Source: Brevundimonas denitrificans
Lineage (GTDB): Bacteria > Pseudomonadota > Alphaproteobacteria > Caulobacterales > Caulobacteraceae
Reading direction: 5' to 3'
Assembly (NCBI RefSeq): GCF_030160755.1
Contig: NZ_BSOY01000002.1
Coordinates: forward strand, 45,988-109,987
Length of the DNA stretch: 64,000 bases
The stretch's first letter is position 1. Every line of letters starts with the position of its first letter. Made by a program: the position numbers and the translations under genes. The notes beneath the pieces are model-generated. The model saw only the letters and a list, made by a program, of their open reading frames with translations, was not told the origin of the DNA and did no database searches. Of this stretch, positions 1-7,781 are shown one piece after another.

Positions 1-822
1 GGTGGGATAGATGTCGTCCAGACCAATCCGGAGAAAGCGTTTGGGCGCTACGCCGGCGCTCATGCAGGCTTCCGCGATCGCGCCGCCGAGCCCGCCGATG
101 ATGGTGTGCTCCTCCACCACCACGACCGCCCTCGCCGCCCCGGCGGCCGCGACCAGTGCGGGATCGAGCGGCTTCACGGTCGCAACCGCATGAACCGCCG
201 CCGAAATTCCATTTTCGGCCAGCAGGTCTGCGGCCCGTACCGCTTCCTCGACAATCCCGCCCGTCGCGATGAGGCATACATCATCGCCATCGCGAACCTT
301 GCGCGACTGGCCGAGGGTCACCGATGTCTCGGGCAGTCCCGCCGCGCTCTTGTCCAGCCGCAGATAGGTCGGACCGCGGCGGGCCGACACCTGCCGGGTC
401 AGCTCCGCCGCCTCCCAGGGATCGCTGGGAGCCACAACGATCATATTGGGCAGCGCCCGCATGATCGCCAGATCCTCGGTTGCGAAGTGAGACATGCCCA
501 GCTGACCATAGGAAAATCCGCCGCCGACCGACACGATCTTCACGTCCGCGTCGTGGTAGCAGACGTCGTTGCGGATCTGCTCGAGGCACCGCAGGGTCGG
601 GAAATTGCCGATGGAGTAGGTGTAGACCTGGAAGCCTTCCAGGGCCATGCCGCACGCGATCGCGGTCATGTTCTGTTCGGCCACGCCCGCGTTGATGTAA
701 CGGTTGGGGAAGCGCGCGGCGAAGTCCTGCAGAACCCCGAAGCCCAGATCGCCCGTCACCAGAACGATACGCTCGTCAACGGCCGCCAGCTCGGTCAGGG
801 CCCGGATGAAAGCGTCACGCAT
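1..822 (-). CDS. Transketolase-like C-terminal subunit, partial (runs off left edge)
   Basis: Second half of a split transketolase: the pyrimidine-binding domain and the start of the C-terminal domain. It should pair with the N-terminal subunit just upstream to move two-carbon ketol units using thiamine diphosphate in the cytoplasm. The frame is open from the ATG at 822 to position 1, so the 3' end is missing; about 274 residues are visible. The motif GVAEQNM carries the conserved Glu that activates the cofactor. VTGDLGFGVL and YSIGNFPTLR are typical of this family. The start overlaps the end of the N-terminal gene by 8 bp (ATGCGTGA), implying coupled translation. It lies in a polysaccharide operon, so its substrate may be a nucleotide sugar intermediate rather than a pentose phosphate; that is inference. 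Confidence 0.88.
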   Translation of the reverse strand, partial: MRDAFIRALTELAAVDERIVLVTGDLGFGVLQDFAARFPNRYINAGVAEQNMTAIACGMALEGFQVYTYSIGNFPTLRCLEQIRNDVCYHDADVKIVSVGGGFSYGQLGMSHFATEDLAIMRALPNMIVVAPSDPWEAAELTRQVSARRGPTYLRLDKSAAGLPETSVTLGQSRKVRDGDDVCLIATGGIVEEAVRAADLLAENGISAAVHAVATVKPLDPALVAAAGAARAVVVVEEHTIIGGLGGAIAEACMSAGVAPKRFLRIGLDDIYPT

Positions 823-1678
823 CGTTATGGCTCCGGTCGGTCGTCAGGGCGATTTCGATAGCATCCAGTTCCGCCATCGCGGCCTCGAACTCGTCGCCCT
901 GCGCGGTTCGATAGTGCCAGAGGACGGTGTCCTCCATGAAGGAGACGCCCTTGCCCTTGGTCGTGTGGGCGATGATCATGCTGGGTCGCCCAACCTCAAG
1001 GGGCAGGCGCCCGAACAGGGCTGTCATGGCGGCGTGGTCGTGGCCATCGACCTCGCTTACCGCCCAGTTCATTGCCCGCAACTTGTCCGCCAGCGGTTCG
1101 AGGGCCAGGGTCTCCGCCACGGACGCCAGGCTCTGAATCTTGTTGTAGTCGATGATGGCGACCAGGTTGTCGAGCTTGTGGTGGGCGGCGAACAGGAAGG
1201 CCTCCCAGTTCGACCCCTCGTCACACTCTCCATCGCTCAGGACGCAGACGACGCGATGATCGGCGCCTTTCATCTTGCCCGCCAACGCCATGCCCGTTGC
1301 GACGCCCAGGCCGTGGCCGAGCGATCCGGTCGAGAACTCCACCCCCGGGACGCCCTTGTGGGAGACGTGGCCCGAAAGGATTGAGCCGTTCCCGTAGTAG
1401 GTGTCCAGCACCTCTTCGGAGAAGAAGCCGCGCTCCATCAGGGCGGCGTAAAGGCAGGACCCCGCATGGCCCTTGCTCAGGATGAACCGGTCCCGCTGAT
1501 CCCACTCCGGACGGGCCGGATCCACATTCAGCGCCCCGCCGTAAAGAACCGCGATGATATCGGCCATCGAGAAGGCGGACCCGACATGTGAGCTCTTCGC
1601 CCGGCTGGTCATGCGCAGCGCATGTTTTCTCAGCCGGATAGCCAACGCCCGCGTATCGTTGTGTTGGTATAGCGTCAT
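815..1678 (-). CDS. Transketolase-like N-terminal subunit
   Basis: A 287-residue protein corresponding to the diphosphate-binding half of transketolase. Visible motifs are SSHVGSAFSMADI near residue 28, ILSKGHAGSCLYAAL, the GSLGHGLGVATGMAL segment, and LSDGECDEGSNWEA followed by IDYNKIQ, the GDG-N metal and diphosphate binding region. Length matches stand-alone N-terminal subunits, about half of a fused transketolase. It precedes and overlaps the C-terminal subunit gene by 8 bp and follows a phosphoglycosyl transferase gene after an 88-bp gap. Split pairs of this sort occur in some surface polysaccharide and antibiotic loci, where they can attach two-carbon branches to sugars. Which ketose or keto-sugar is used here cannot be read from sequence. 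Confidence 0.9.
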   Translation of the reverse strand: MTLYQHNDTRALAIRLRKHALRMTSRAKSSHVGSAFSMADIIAVLYGGALNVDPARPEWDQRDRFILSKGHAGSCLYAALMERGFFSEEVLDTYYGNGSILSGHVSHKGVPGVEFSTGSLGHGLGVATGMALAGKMKGADHRVVCVLSDGECDEGSNWEAFLFAAHHKLDNLVAIIDYNKIQSLASVAETLALEPLADKLRAMNWAVSEVDGHDHAAMTALFGRLPLEVGRPSMIIAHTTKGKGVSFMEDTVLWHYRTAQGDEFEAAMAELDAIEIALTTDRSHNDA

Positions 1679-1766
1679 CTACACAGACCTTGGCTCTTTG
1701 CAGGGTTCCTGCCGGTGAGGTATCGGGGACGGCTCGCCCGCCCACCAGAGGGAATCTTCGCGCGTC

Positions 1767-2561
1767 TCATTTCGCGGTCTGCGCTTCCCGTGAGGTTACG
1801 ATGGCGTCGGCTCCCGGAGGCGGCGTCGGCGTCAGCTTCTTCCGGCGGGCGGCGACTTCGACCAGGGACGGCTCGGCGCCCTGGAGCTTCAGCAGGGCGG
1901 CGACCCCCCTTCTGGCGACCGGGCCATGTATCAACGCCGCCGCGGTCAGGGCCACGATGGCGAGGTCGGCAACAACCGACGGTTTGGCGGCATAGAACAG
2001 CCCCAGCCTGCTTTTGCCGGGCCGGACCAGCTGGCTGTAGGCGATGTCGGGGTCGGCGGCGGTGGCGACGATGTCGCCAAGGTCCGAATAGACGATCGAG
2101 GCATAGTCCGTCACGCCCGGTCGTACGGCCAGCAGTCCGCGTTCGACATCGGTGTACAGGGCGACCTCGCGAGGCACCTGTGGGCGGGGACCGACCAACG
2201 ACATTTCGCCTCGAAGGACGTTCCAGAGCTGGGGCAGTTCATCAATCTTGGTCTTGCGGAGAACGGCGCCGACGGGGGTTATCCTGGGGTCGTTGTGACC
2301 CGTCGTGTCGCTGGTGCTGCCCGGGGCCGCCGCGGACATCGAGCGGAGCTTGAAGAGCTGGAAAGGGATCCCATCCCTTCCGACCCGCACCTGCCGGTAG
2401 ATCGGGTGCCGCCCGTCGTGCATCCAGACGAGCAGGGCCGCGATCGCAATCACCGGACTGCCCAGAAGCAGCAGCCCGGAAGCGACCGTCACGTCGAGCA
2501 GTCGCTTGGCCGCCATGGAGGCGCGGGCGGTCGAGCCAAGGTCAGATCCCCGGGCCGTCAT
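1767..2561 (-). CDS. Bacterial sugar transferase (phosphoglycosyl transferase)
   Basis: A 264-residue membrane-associated enzyme of the monotopic phosphoglycosyl transferase superfamily, which transfers a phosphosugar from a nucleotide sugar to polyprenyl phosphate. The N-terminus has one hydrophobic segment (about residues 24-46) preceded by KRLLDVTVA. It continues with FKLRSM, the catalytic dyad Asp107-Glu108 in [14 protein letters not shown], and MSLVGPRP. The C-terminus is longer than in PglC-like enzymes and has a second hydrophobic stretch around residues 197-215, which is unusual. Met16 is an alternative start. The gene overlaps the upstream aldo/keto reductase by 4 bp (ATGA). It is one of two such transferases in the window; the other is at 16308-16910, so they may start different glycans or act on different sugars. 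Confidence 0.88.
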   Translation of the reverse strand: MTARGSDLGSTARASMAAKRLLDVTVASGLLLLGSPVIAIAALLVWMHDGRHPIYRQVRVGRDGIPFQLFKLRSMSAAAPGSTSDTTGHNDPRITPVGAVLRKTKIDELPQLWNVLRGEMSLVGPRPQVPREVALYTDVERGLLAVRPGVTDYASIVYSDLGDIVATAADPDIAYSQLVRPGKSRLGLFYAAKPSVVADLAIVALTAAALIHGPVARRGVAALLKLQGAEPSLVEVAARRKKLTPTPPPGADAIVTSREAQTAK

Positions 2562-3517
2562 GCTGAACCGGTTGACGCCGGGTTTCGCGCCGCGCTGCCC
2601 AGTGCCGACAACTGCATCAGGTCTTCAGCCGACAGCGACCAGTCGAAGGCGCCGCTCATGTCGCTGACCTGTTCGGGAGACTTCATGCCGATCAGAGTCA
2701 CGCTGGTGGGATGAGTGTCGAGAATCCACCTGACGGCGAGCTGCGCCACGGTGCGGCCGGGGTATTTCGGCGCAAGGGTCCGGAGCAGGGCGACCGCTTC
2801 TTCGCGACGAGCCTTGCCCTCGCCGTGAAACGCGGAATAGGCGTCGCGCGAACGCCTGTCGTTGGGATCGAACGTCGTGTCCGCCGAATATTTTCCCGAC
2901 AGGGCTCCCTGGGCGAGGCTCCCCCAGGACAGGAAGGTCAATCCCCCCGCCTCGATCGCCCTGATTTCCGCGCAACGCTCCCGGTGGATGAGATTGTATT
3001 CCATCGAGAAGGAGACCAGGCCCTCGACAGGATCAGAGGAGATCTCCCGCGGGTCCAGATTGGTCACGCCGAAGGCCCGGATCTTCCCCTGGCGCATCAG
3101 ATCCTGGAGCGTGTCCACGATGTCCGGAAGGGGCGTCGTCTGATCCCAATAGTGAAGCTGATAAAGATCGATCCGGTCGGTCCGGAGCCGTTTCAGGCTG
3201 CCCTCGACGGATGACCGCACCCAGGCGGCGCTGTTGTCATGGAAGGTGGTCTCGCCGTTGCGGCGAACCCCGAATTTCGTGGCGAACACCACCTCATCGC
3301 GCCGGGCTTCGAGAACCTCGCCAAGCAAGGCCTCGGATTTTCCCAGGCCGTAGATGTCAGCCGTGTCGAACAGGGTGACGCCCGCGTCGAATGCCGCGTT
3401 GATCGCGGCCTTCAACCGTTGCTCGTCTGTGTCGCCCCAACCGTGGCCACCCAGCGGACATCCACCGAACCCGAAGCGCGATACTTCAAGGCCGCCGCCC
3501 AAGCGAACATATTCCAT
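2558..3517 (-). CDS. Aldo/keto reductase family protein
   Basis: A 319-residue NAD(P)H-dependent reductase of the aldo/keto reductase superfamily with a TIM barrel. The start MEYVRLGGGLEVSRFGFG is typical. The catalytic tetrad is visible as Asp and Tyr in FDTADIYGLGKSE, Lys in FATKFG and His in YQLHYWD. The cofactor-binding region near the C-terminus is TLIGMKSPEQV. The gene lies 48 bp downstream of the TylF-type methyltransferase and overlaps the sugar transferase start by 4 bp, so it is in the same leftward operon. In polysaccharide loci such enzymes reduce keto-sugars. Acting on the product of the adjacent split transketolase is plausible but unproven; a general detoxification role is the alternative. 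Confidence 0.88.
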   Translation of the reverse strand: MEYVRLGGGLEVSRFGFGGCPLGGHGWGDTDEQRLKAAINAAFDAGVTLFDTADIYGLGKSEALLGEVLEARRDEVVFATKFGVRRNGETTFHDNSAAWVRSSVEGSLKRLRTDRIDLYQLHYWDQTTPLPDIVDTLQDLMRQGKIRAFGVTNLDPREISSDPVEGLVSFSMEYNLIHRERCAEIRAIEAGGLTFLSWGSLAQGALSGKYSADTTFDPNDRRSRDAYSAFHGEGKARREEAVALLRTLAPKYPGRTVAQLAVRWILDTHPTSVTLIGMKSPEQVSDMSGAFDWSLSAEDLMQLSALGSAARNPASTGSA

Positions 3518-3565
3518 CGGCCACCACGGTTGTTATCCCCACGCCGGAAGGCGCGGGAGGCAGGG

Positions 3566-4462
3566 TCAGGCCGCCTTGCGGAACCAGCGGCCGCCGCGGC
3601 CGTCCGAACACAATGTAACATTCAGGCCGTTTGCAGCCACGAACTCATCAACCGCGCGTTTCGCTCCGATGCAGCTGTCATAGTCGTCGATGATCACGAC
3701 GCCGCCCGGCTGAACTTTTTCGAACAGGCCTTCCAGGCAGACCTTCGTGGACTCGTACCAGTCGCCATCGATGCGCAAGATCGCCAGCTTCTTGATCTCG
3801 TCACGTGAGGCCGGGACGGTGTTCTCGAACCAGCCCTTCACATATTCGATCCGGTCTTCGGGCAGTTTGAACTTGCCCAGCGTCACGGCCCGAACTTCTT
3901 CCAGGGCGCCGAAGCAGGAGCCTTTGGGAAGGGGGCGGACATGGTCCCCGGTGTCGCCGTTGGCGACGAAATCACGTTCGCCCGGCTCGGGCAGCCCCTC
4001 ATAGGAGTCGAACAACCAGAGTTTGCGCGGCGGTGCGCCGGCGGCGAACGCAGACATGCCCAACAGGCTGGCGCAGCCGCCTCTTGCGACGCCGAGCTCG
4101 GCGAAATCGCCTTCGACGCCGGCGGCGTTGACGCTCTGGGCTGCCCGGTCAGTGGCTTCAAGCCCACCGGCGCCCACCAGCGAATACGGCATCACCGCGT
4201 GAACCCGCTTCACCCGCGCCCACTGCTCCGCATTCAGGAACTTCAGGGTCAGGAAATTGCCGACCCAGTAGCCGGTCCTGACGACTTCCTTATAGATGGG
4301 GAAGGTGGAAGCGTAGAACTTGTCGAACGTGCGCGCCGGCAGGACGGCTTCCAGCAGCTTCAGAACAGGCTTCAGGAAGACTGCCTTCATCACGACGCCA
4401 AACGAGCGCTGAGGAACGGGTGCGACCGGGAAATGGCCGTCAGAGGCTTGATTCATTGTCAT
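3566..4462 (-). CDS. TylF/macrocin-type O-methyltransferase
   Basis: A 298-residue protein whose C-terminal two thirds match the TylF (macrocin O-methyltransferase) family, SAM- and Mg-dependent enzymes that methylate sugar hydroxyls. Visible motifs are FAELGVARGGCASLLG (SAM-binding loop), LWLFDSYEGLPEP, GDTGDH, then ILRIDGDWYESTK and VVIIDDYDSCIGAKRAVDEF, containing the acidic residues that bind metal. The N-terminal 90 residues are extra and family-typical. It is the first gene of the leftward operon that also encodes the reductase, phosphoglycosyl transferase and split transketolase. A sugar O-methylation step in the surface glycan is the likely role. The 420-bp divergent intergenic region carries palindromes 50-82 bp upstream of its start. 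Confidence 0.85.
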   Translation of the reverse strand: MTMNQASDGHFPVAPVPQRSFGVVMKAVFLKPVLKLLEAVLPARTFDKFYASTFPIYKEVVRTGYWVGNFLTLKFLNAEQWARVKRVHAVMPYSLVGAGGLEATDRAAQSVNAAGVEGDFAELGVARGGCASLLGMSAFAAGAPPRKLWLFDSYEGLPEPGERDFVANGDTGDHVRPLPKGSCFGALEEVRAVTLGKFKLPEDRIEYVKGWFENTVPASRDEIKKLAILRIDGDWYESTKVCLEGLFEKVQPGGVVIIDDYDSCIGAKRAVDEFVAANGLNVTLCSDGRGGRWFRKAA

Positions 4463-4882
4463 GGGGCTCTCCTACAATAGGCCATACCGCAGGTCTACAG
4501 CCGCTGGTCATCAAAATTTTGGGCCTGAACGTTCAAGTTGGGCCCCTCGACCGTTTGGGTGAAAATAGAGGAAGAAAAGACACACTCCGGGGTCGGGTAT
4601 CTTTCACTAAACCTTCACAGGGCAGAGATCGTCCAAGGTCAACGGGCATCGCAGTCGCCCTGGGCGATATTCGTTGCCGGTCATTCTCCGATCGCGTCTT
4701 GCGGCGGACTTTCAATCGATCAACCGGGCGGCCGGCAAGCTCATCGCCAACGCATCAACCACCTTGTCTGGGATCGCTACAGGTTGCATAAGACGCCCTG
4801 TGTCGTGAGGGATGCGTCCGTCGTCTTGCGCGGAGCGGCAGCCGCGGGGCCAGTCGTGGGCCGCGGCCGCTGGAGGTGAGTT
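4463..4882. other. Divergent intergenic region, no gene seen
   Basis: These 420 bp separate the leftward TylF operon from the rightward 4,6-dehydratase gene and must hold promoters for both. Short frames here have no family features and GC-random composition. The part near 4500-4620 is clearly less GC-rich than its surroundings. It contains the structured block annotated at 4512-4544. I could not pick convincing -35/-10 pairs for either direction. Confidence 0.6.
4512..4544. promoter_or_regulatory. Two perfect 10-bp palindromes flanked by a direct repeat (candidate operator)
   Basis: CAAAATTTTG at 4512-4521 and TGAACGTTCA at 4526-4535 are both perfect palindromes. TTGGGCC occurs at 4519-4525 and again at 4538-4544, so the second palindrome sits inside a 19-bp-spaced direct repeat. 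The block is 50-82 bp upstream of the TylF-type gene start, an expected place for a regulator site. The regulator is unknown. Confidence 0.45.
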
Positions 4883-6793
4883 GTGATGCCGGTTATTGTT
4901 GCCAAGCTGACCGCAAGGTCAGCCGTCCGCGTGCTCGCGCTCATGCTTGCCTACAGCATGGTGTCATTCCGCGACATCAATCTTGTCGTGCTGGGCGAGG
5001 CGGTCCGGGTGATCTGGCCCTACCTCACGGTCTTCGCCGTCTCGGGTCTGGGCTACGATGTGGCGACCCGCAGCTGGCGCAGATCCTGGCGGTTCACGTC
5101 CCTGAGGGACATCTTCGTGGTGGCCCGCAGCGCCACGCTGATCGTGCTCGTGCTGTTGCTCGCCGTTTTCGTGCTCGACCGCGGGGCCGCCCTGCCCCGT
5201 TCGGCGCTGTTCCTGACATGGATGCTGGACATCGGTATTTTCGGCGGGCTGCTCATGCTGCGCCGGGCCGCTCACGAGAAGACCCTGACCGACGTCTTCG
5301 CCCCGTTCCTCGGACGCGCCCACATCCCGCACCATCCGCTCATGCTGATCGGAAGCCTCGAATCCACGGATTCGTTTCTTCGGGAGCTCAATCGTGAAAG
5401 CGCGCCGAAATATCACCCGGTCGGCGTGATCGCGGCCCACGCCGGCGACGTCCGCCACGAAGTCCGGGGCGTCCGCGCCCTCGGCAGCGTGGACGATGCG
5501 GACCGTCTCCTTGAAGACTTTTCACGCGGCGAAGGTGAGCGGTCGGTGCTGTTCCTTGACGGGGCGCTGGCGCCGGCAGACCTCGACGCCGAGCTGCTGG
5601 CGCGGCTTCGCCAACGCGGCGTGCGGCTTTTGCGCATGAACCGTGTGACTGACCTCGACGCTCCGTTGGGGGTGCTGTCATTCCGCGAACTCGACTTTAA
5701 CGAGCTGTTGTCCCGCCCGCCGGTGGTGCTTGACCATGAACGGGTGCGCCGCCTTATCGCGGGCAAGCGCGTTCTGGTGACCGGCGCCGGCGGCAGCATC
5801 GGCTCGGAAATCTGCCGTCAGGTGGCGGCCCTTTCCTGCGCGCACCTCGCGATGCTGGACCACTCTGAGTCTGGCCTGTTTGGCATTGAGCAGGAGATCT
5901 CGGACGCCTTCCCGACCCTTTCGCGCGCACCGCGCCTGGGCAATGTCCGGGACGCCGACCGCATTCGCTCGATCATGATCGACGAACGACCGGAGATCGT
6001 CTTCCACGCAGCGGCCCTCAAACACGTCCCGCTGATGGAGTCCCACCCCGGCGACAGCGTCCTCACCAACGTCATCGGCAGCGCCAATGTGGCTGACGCC
6101 GCGGTAGCGGCCGGCGCCCGCAACTTCGTGTTCATCTCGACGGACAAGGCCGTCGATCCTCCCAACGTCATGGGGGCGACGAAGCGCCTCGCTGAACGAA
6201 CCGTCTGCCAGCGCCGACGGGTCGGCGGTCCGCGCATCAATGTGGTCCGGTTCGGAAATGTTCTCGGATCGGCGGGATCCGTCGTGCCGACCTTCCTGAC
6301 CCAGATCGCCCGCGGCGGGCCGGTGACGCTGACCCATCCGGACATCGAGCGCTACTTTATGACGATCCCGGAAGCCGTCCAGTTGGTGCTGCACGCCACG
6401 GCCAAGTCGGACGTCGATGACGTCGAGGGCGTCCTGGTGCTCGACATGGGCAAGCCGGTGAAGATCATCGAACTGGCCCGGAGACTGATTGAGCTTCACG
6501 GCAAGACGCCGGGCGTGGACATCGAAATCAAGGTCACCGGCCTGCGTCCCGGCGAGAAGATGACCGAAGCGCTGTTCGACACCACGGAGACGGCGAGAGA
6601 GTGCGAACCCGGTCTGCTGGAGGTCGTCGACGACAACGCCCACGTGCGCCTGTCAGACAGCGAGTTGCGACAGCTTGAGGCCAAGGCGAGAGAAAAGGAC
6701 GACGCCGGTATACGGCTGATGCTCTTCAATCTTTTGATGAAGCTCCGCGATCCGGGCGAAGGCAAGGTGAGGCGATTGACCCGTCCTGCCTGA
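4883..6793 (+). CDS. Membrane-anchored nucleotide-sugar 4,6-dehydratase (PglF/WbpM/FlaA1-like)
   Basis: A 636-residue polysaccharide biosynthesis protein. The first about 150 residues form up to four membrane segments. A nucleotide-binding-like linker follows, then an extended SDR domain with GAGGSIGSE at 301-309 (NAD binding), FHAAALKHVPLMES, and STDKAVDPPNVMGATKR at 419-435. The usual catalytic Tyr is replaced by Met430 with Lys434, the pattern of UDP-GlcNAc 4,6-dehydratases such as PglF and WbpM. Its product, a UDP-4-keto-6-deoxy sugar, is the substrate for the PglE-like aminotransferase and PglD-like acetyltransferase at 14500-16303. A GGAGG ribosome site at 4872-4876 serves GTG 4883; ATG 4886 is equally possible. 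A hairpin overlaps the stop codon. Confidence 0.92.
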   Translation: MMPVIVAKLTARSAVRVLALMLAYSMVSFRDINLVVLGEAVRVIWPYLTVFAVSGLGYDVATRSWRRSWRFTSLRDIFVVARSATLIVLVLLLAVFVLDRGAALPRSALFLTWMLDIGIFGGLLMLRRAAHEKTLTDVFAPFLGRAHIPHHPLMLIGSLESTDSFLRELNRESAPKYHPVGVIAAHAGDVRHEVRGVRALGSVDDADRLLEDFSRGEGERSVLFLDGALAPADLDAELLARLRQRGVRLLRMNRVTDLDAPLGVLSFRELDFNELLSRPPVVLDHERVRRLIAGKRVLVTGAGGSIGSEICRQVAALSCAHLAMLDHSESGLFGIEQEISDAFPTLSRAPRLGNVRDADRIRSIMIDERPEIVFHAAALKHVPLMESHPGDSVLTNVIGSANVADAAVAAGARNFVFISTDKAVDPPNVMGATKRLAERTVCQRRRVGGPRINVVRFGNVLGSAGSVVPTFLTQIARGGPVTLTHPDIERYFMTIPEAVQLVLHATAKSDVDDVEGVLVLDMGKPVKIIELARRLIELHGKTPGVDIEIKVTGLRPGEKMTEALFDTTETARECEPGLLEVVDDNAHVRLSDSELRQLEAKAREKDDAGIRLMLFNLLMKLRDPGEGKVRRLTRPA

Positions 6794-6809
6794 CCAAGGC
6801 TCAGGCAGG
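6785..6809 (+). terminator. Strong hairpin spanning the stop codon of the 4,6-dehydratase gene
   Basis: CCTGCCTGA (6785-6793) pairs perfectly with TCAGGCAGG (6801-6809) across a 7-nt loop. The stop codon TGA lies in the left arm. Only a short TTCC follows, so this is a weak intrinsic terminator at best; an mRNA-stability or attenuation element between the dehydratase and export-lipoprotein genes is an alternative. Confidence 0.5.
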
Positions 6810-6917
6810 TTCCAAGGCCCGCACGAAAATCCAAGGGGAGTCGGGCGGTCCCTAATGCTTTTATCTGCCCTTCCAACATGATAGGCAACCGGCCACCAAT
6901 CCTTCAGGCGAGACTAA

Positions 6918-7616
6918 ATGTTCCGAAGATTTAAAGTCCTTGCCGCCCTCGCGACGGCCGCCGTTCTGGCAGGCTGTGCGGGGCCCCGCATGGATATCAA
7001 CGAAATGACGGCGGCCCAGCCGGTCGATCTCCAGACCGTCCGGGAGGTCGCCGCGCCGACGAACGAATATCGTATCGGCGTGGGCGACAAACTCGACGTC
7101 CGGGTGTTTCAGGTCGCGGATCTGTCCTTTGAGGAGCTGGTGGTCGACACCTCAGGCAATATCAACCTGCCGTTGATTGGCGCGGTGCGCGGCGCCGGCC
7201 GGACCGCGGGCGAGATGTCGACCGACATCGCCGGGCGCCTGGCGGCTCAGTACCTGCGGGATCCTCAGGTGACCGTCACCGTAACCGAGGCGGCGAGCCA
7301 GAAGATCACGGTTGACGGCGCTGTCACCAAGCCCGGCGTTTACGAGATGCGCGGATCGACATCCCTGCTCCAGGCCGTAGCGATGGCGGAAGGCCCCACC
7401 CGGGTCGCCGATCTGACCAAGGTGGCCGTTTTCAGGAACATTGACGGAAGGCGTTCGGTCGCCGTTTTCGACCTGGCCGCGATCCGTCAGGGTCGAGCGT
7501 CTGATCCGCAGGTCCTTGGCGACGACGTGATCGTCGTGGACACCTCGCGTCTCAGTTCCGCTCTTCGGGAGGTCGTGGGAGCTCTTCCAGCCTTCGCAGC
7601 CTTCGCGTACTTCTGA
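6918..7616 (+). CDS. Outer-membrane polysaccharide export lipoprotein (Wza/GumB-like, OPX family)
   Basis: A 232-residue lipoprotein. Residues 1-20 form a lipoprotein signal ending in the lipobox LAGC with Cys20 as the lipidated residue. A polysaccharide-export domain follows (YRIGVGDKLDVRVFQV, then LPLIGAVRGAGRT and DPQVTVTV). One SLBB-type beta-grasp domain starts near ITVDGAVTKPGVYEM and reaches about residue 210. The C-terminal tail is short and hydrophobic (ALPAFAAFAYF), possibly a small membrane-inserting helix. The family forms the outer-membrane channel of Wzx/Wzy-type capsule or exopolysaccharide export and works with the Wzz/kinase encoded 165 bp downstream. The 165-bp gap contains the perfect palindrome GCCGGTACCGGC at 7686-7697. 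Confidence 0.92.
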   Translation: MFRRFKVLAALATAAVLAGCAGPRMDINEMTAAQPVDLQTVREVAAPTNEYRIGVGDKLDVRVFQVADLSFEELVVDTSGNINLPLIGAVRGAGRTAGEMSTDIAGRLAAQYLRDPQVTVTVTEAASQKITVDGAVTKPGVYEMRGSTSLLQAVAMAEGPTRVADLTKVAVFRNIDGRRSVAVFDLAAIRQGRASDPQVLGDDVIVVDTSRLSSALREVVGALPAFAAFAYF

Positions 7617-7781
7617 CGCCTTCGTAGACTCTTCGTATGGGACGGGGCGCGATCTTTCCGGATTCGCTCCGCTCCGGCCGAGAGAGCCGGTACCGGCGAT
7701 TTTATGGTACGCAATCACGGGTGCGATACGCGCTACCCGAAAATCATGCGGTTAGGCCGCAACTTGTGATGGACAGCACTG

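Noticed and set aside
7686..7697. Perfect 12-bp palindrome GCCGGTACCGGC between the export lipoprotein and kinase genes
   Set aside because: Fully GC-type palindromes of this size are frequent in such DNA; no second copy nearby to support an operator.
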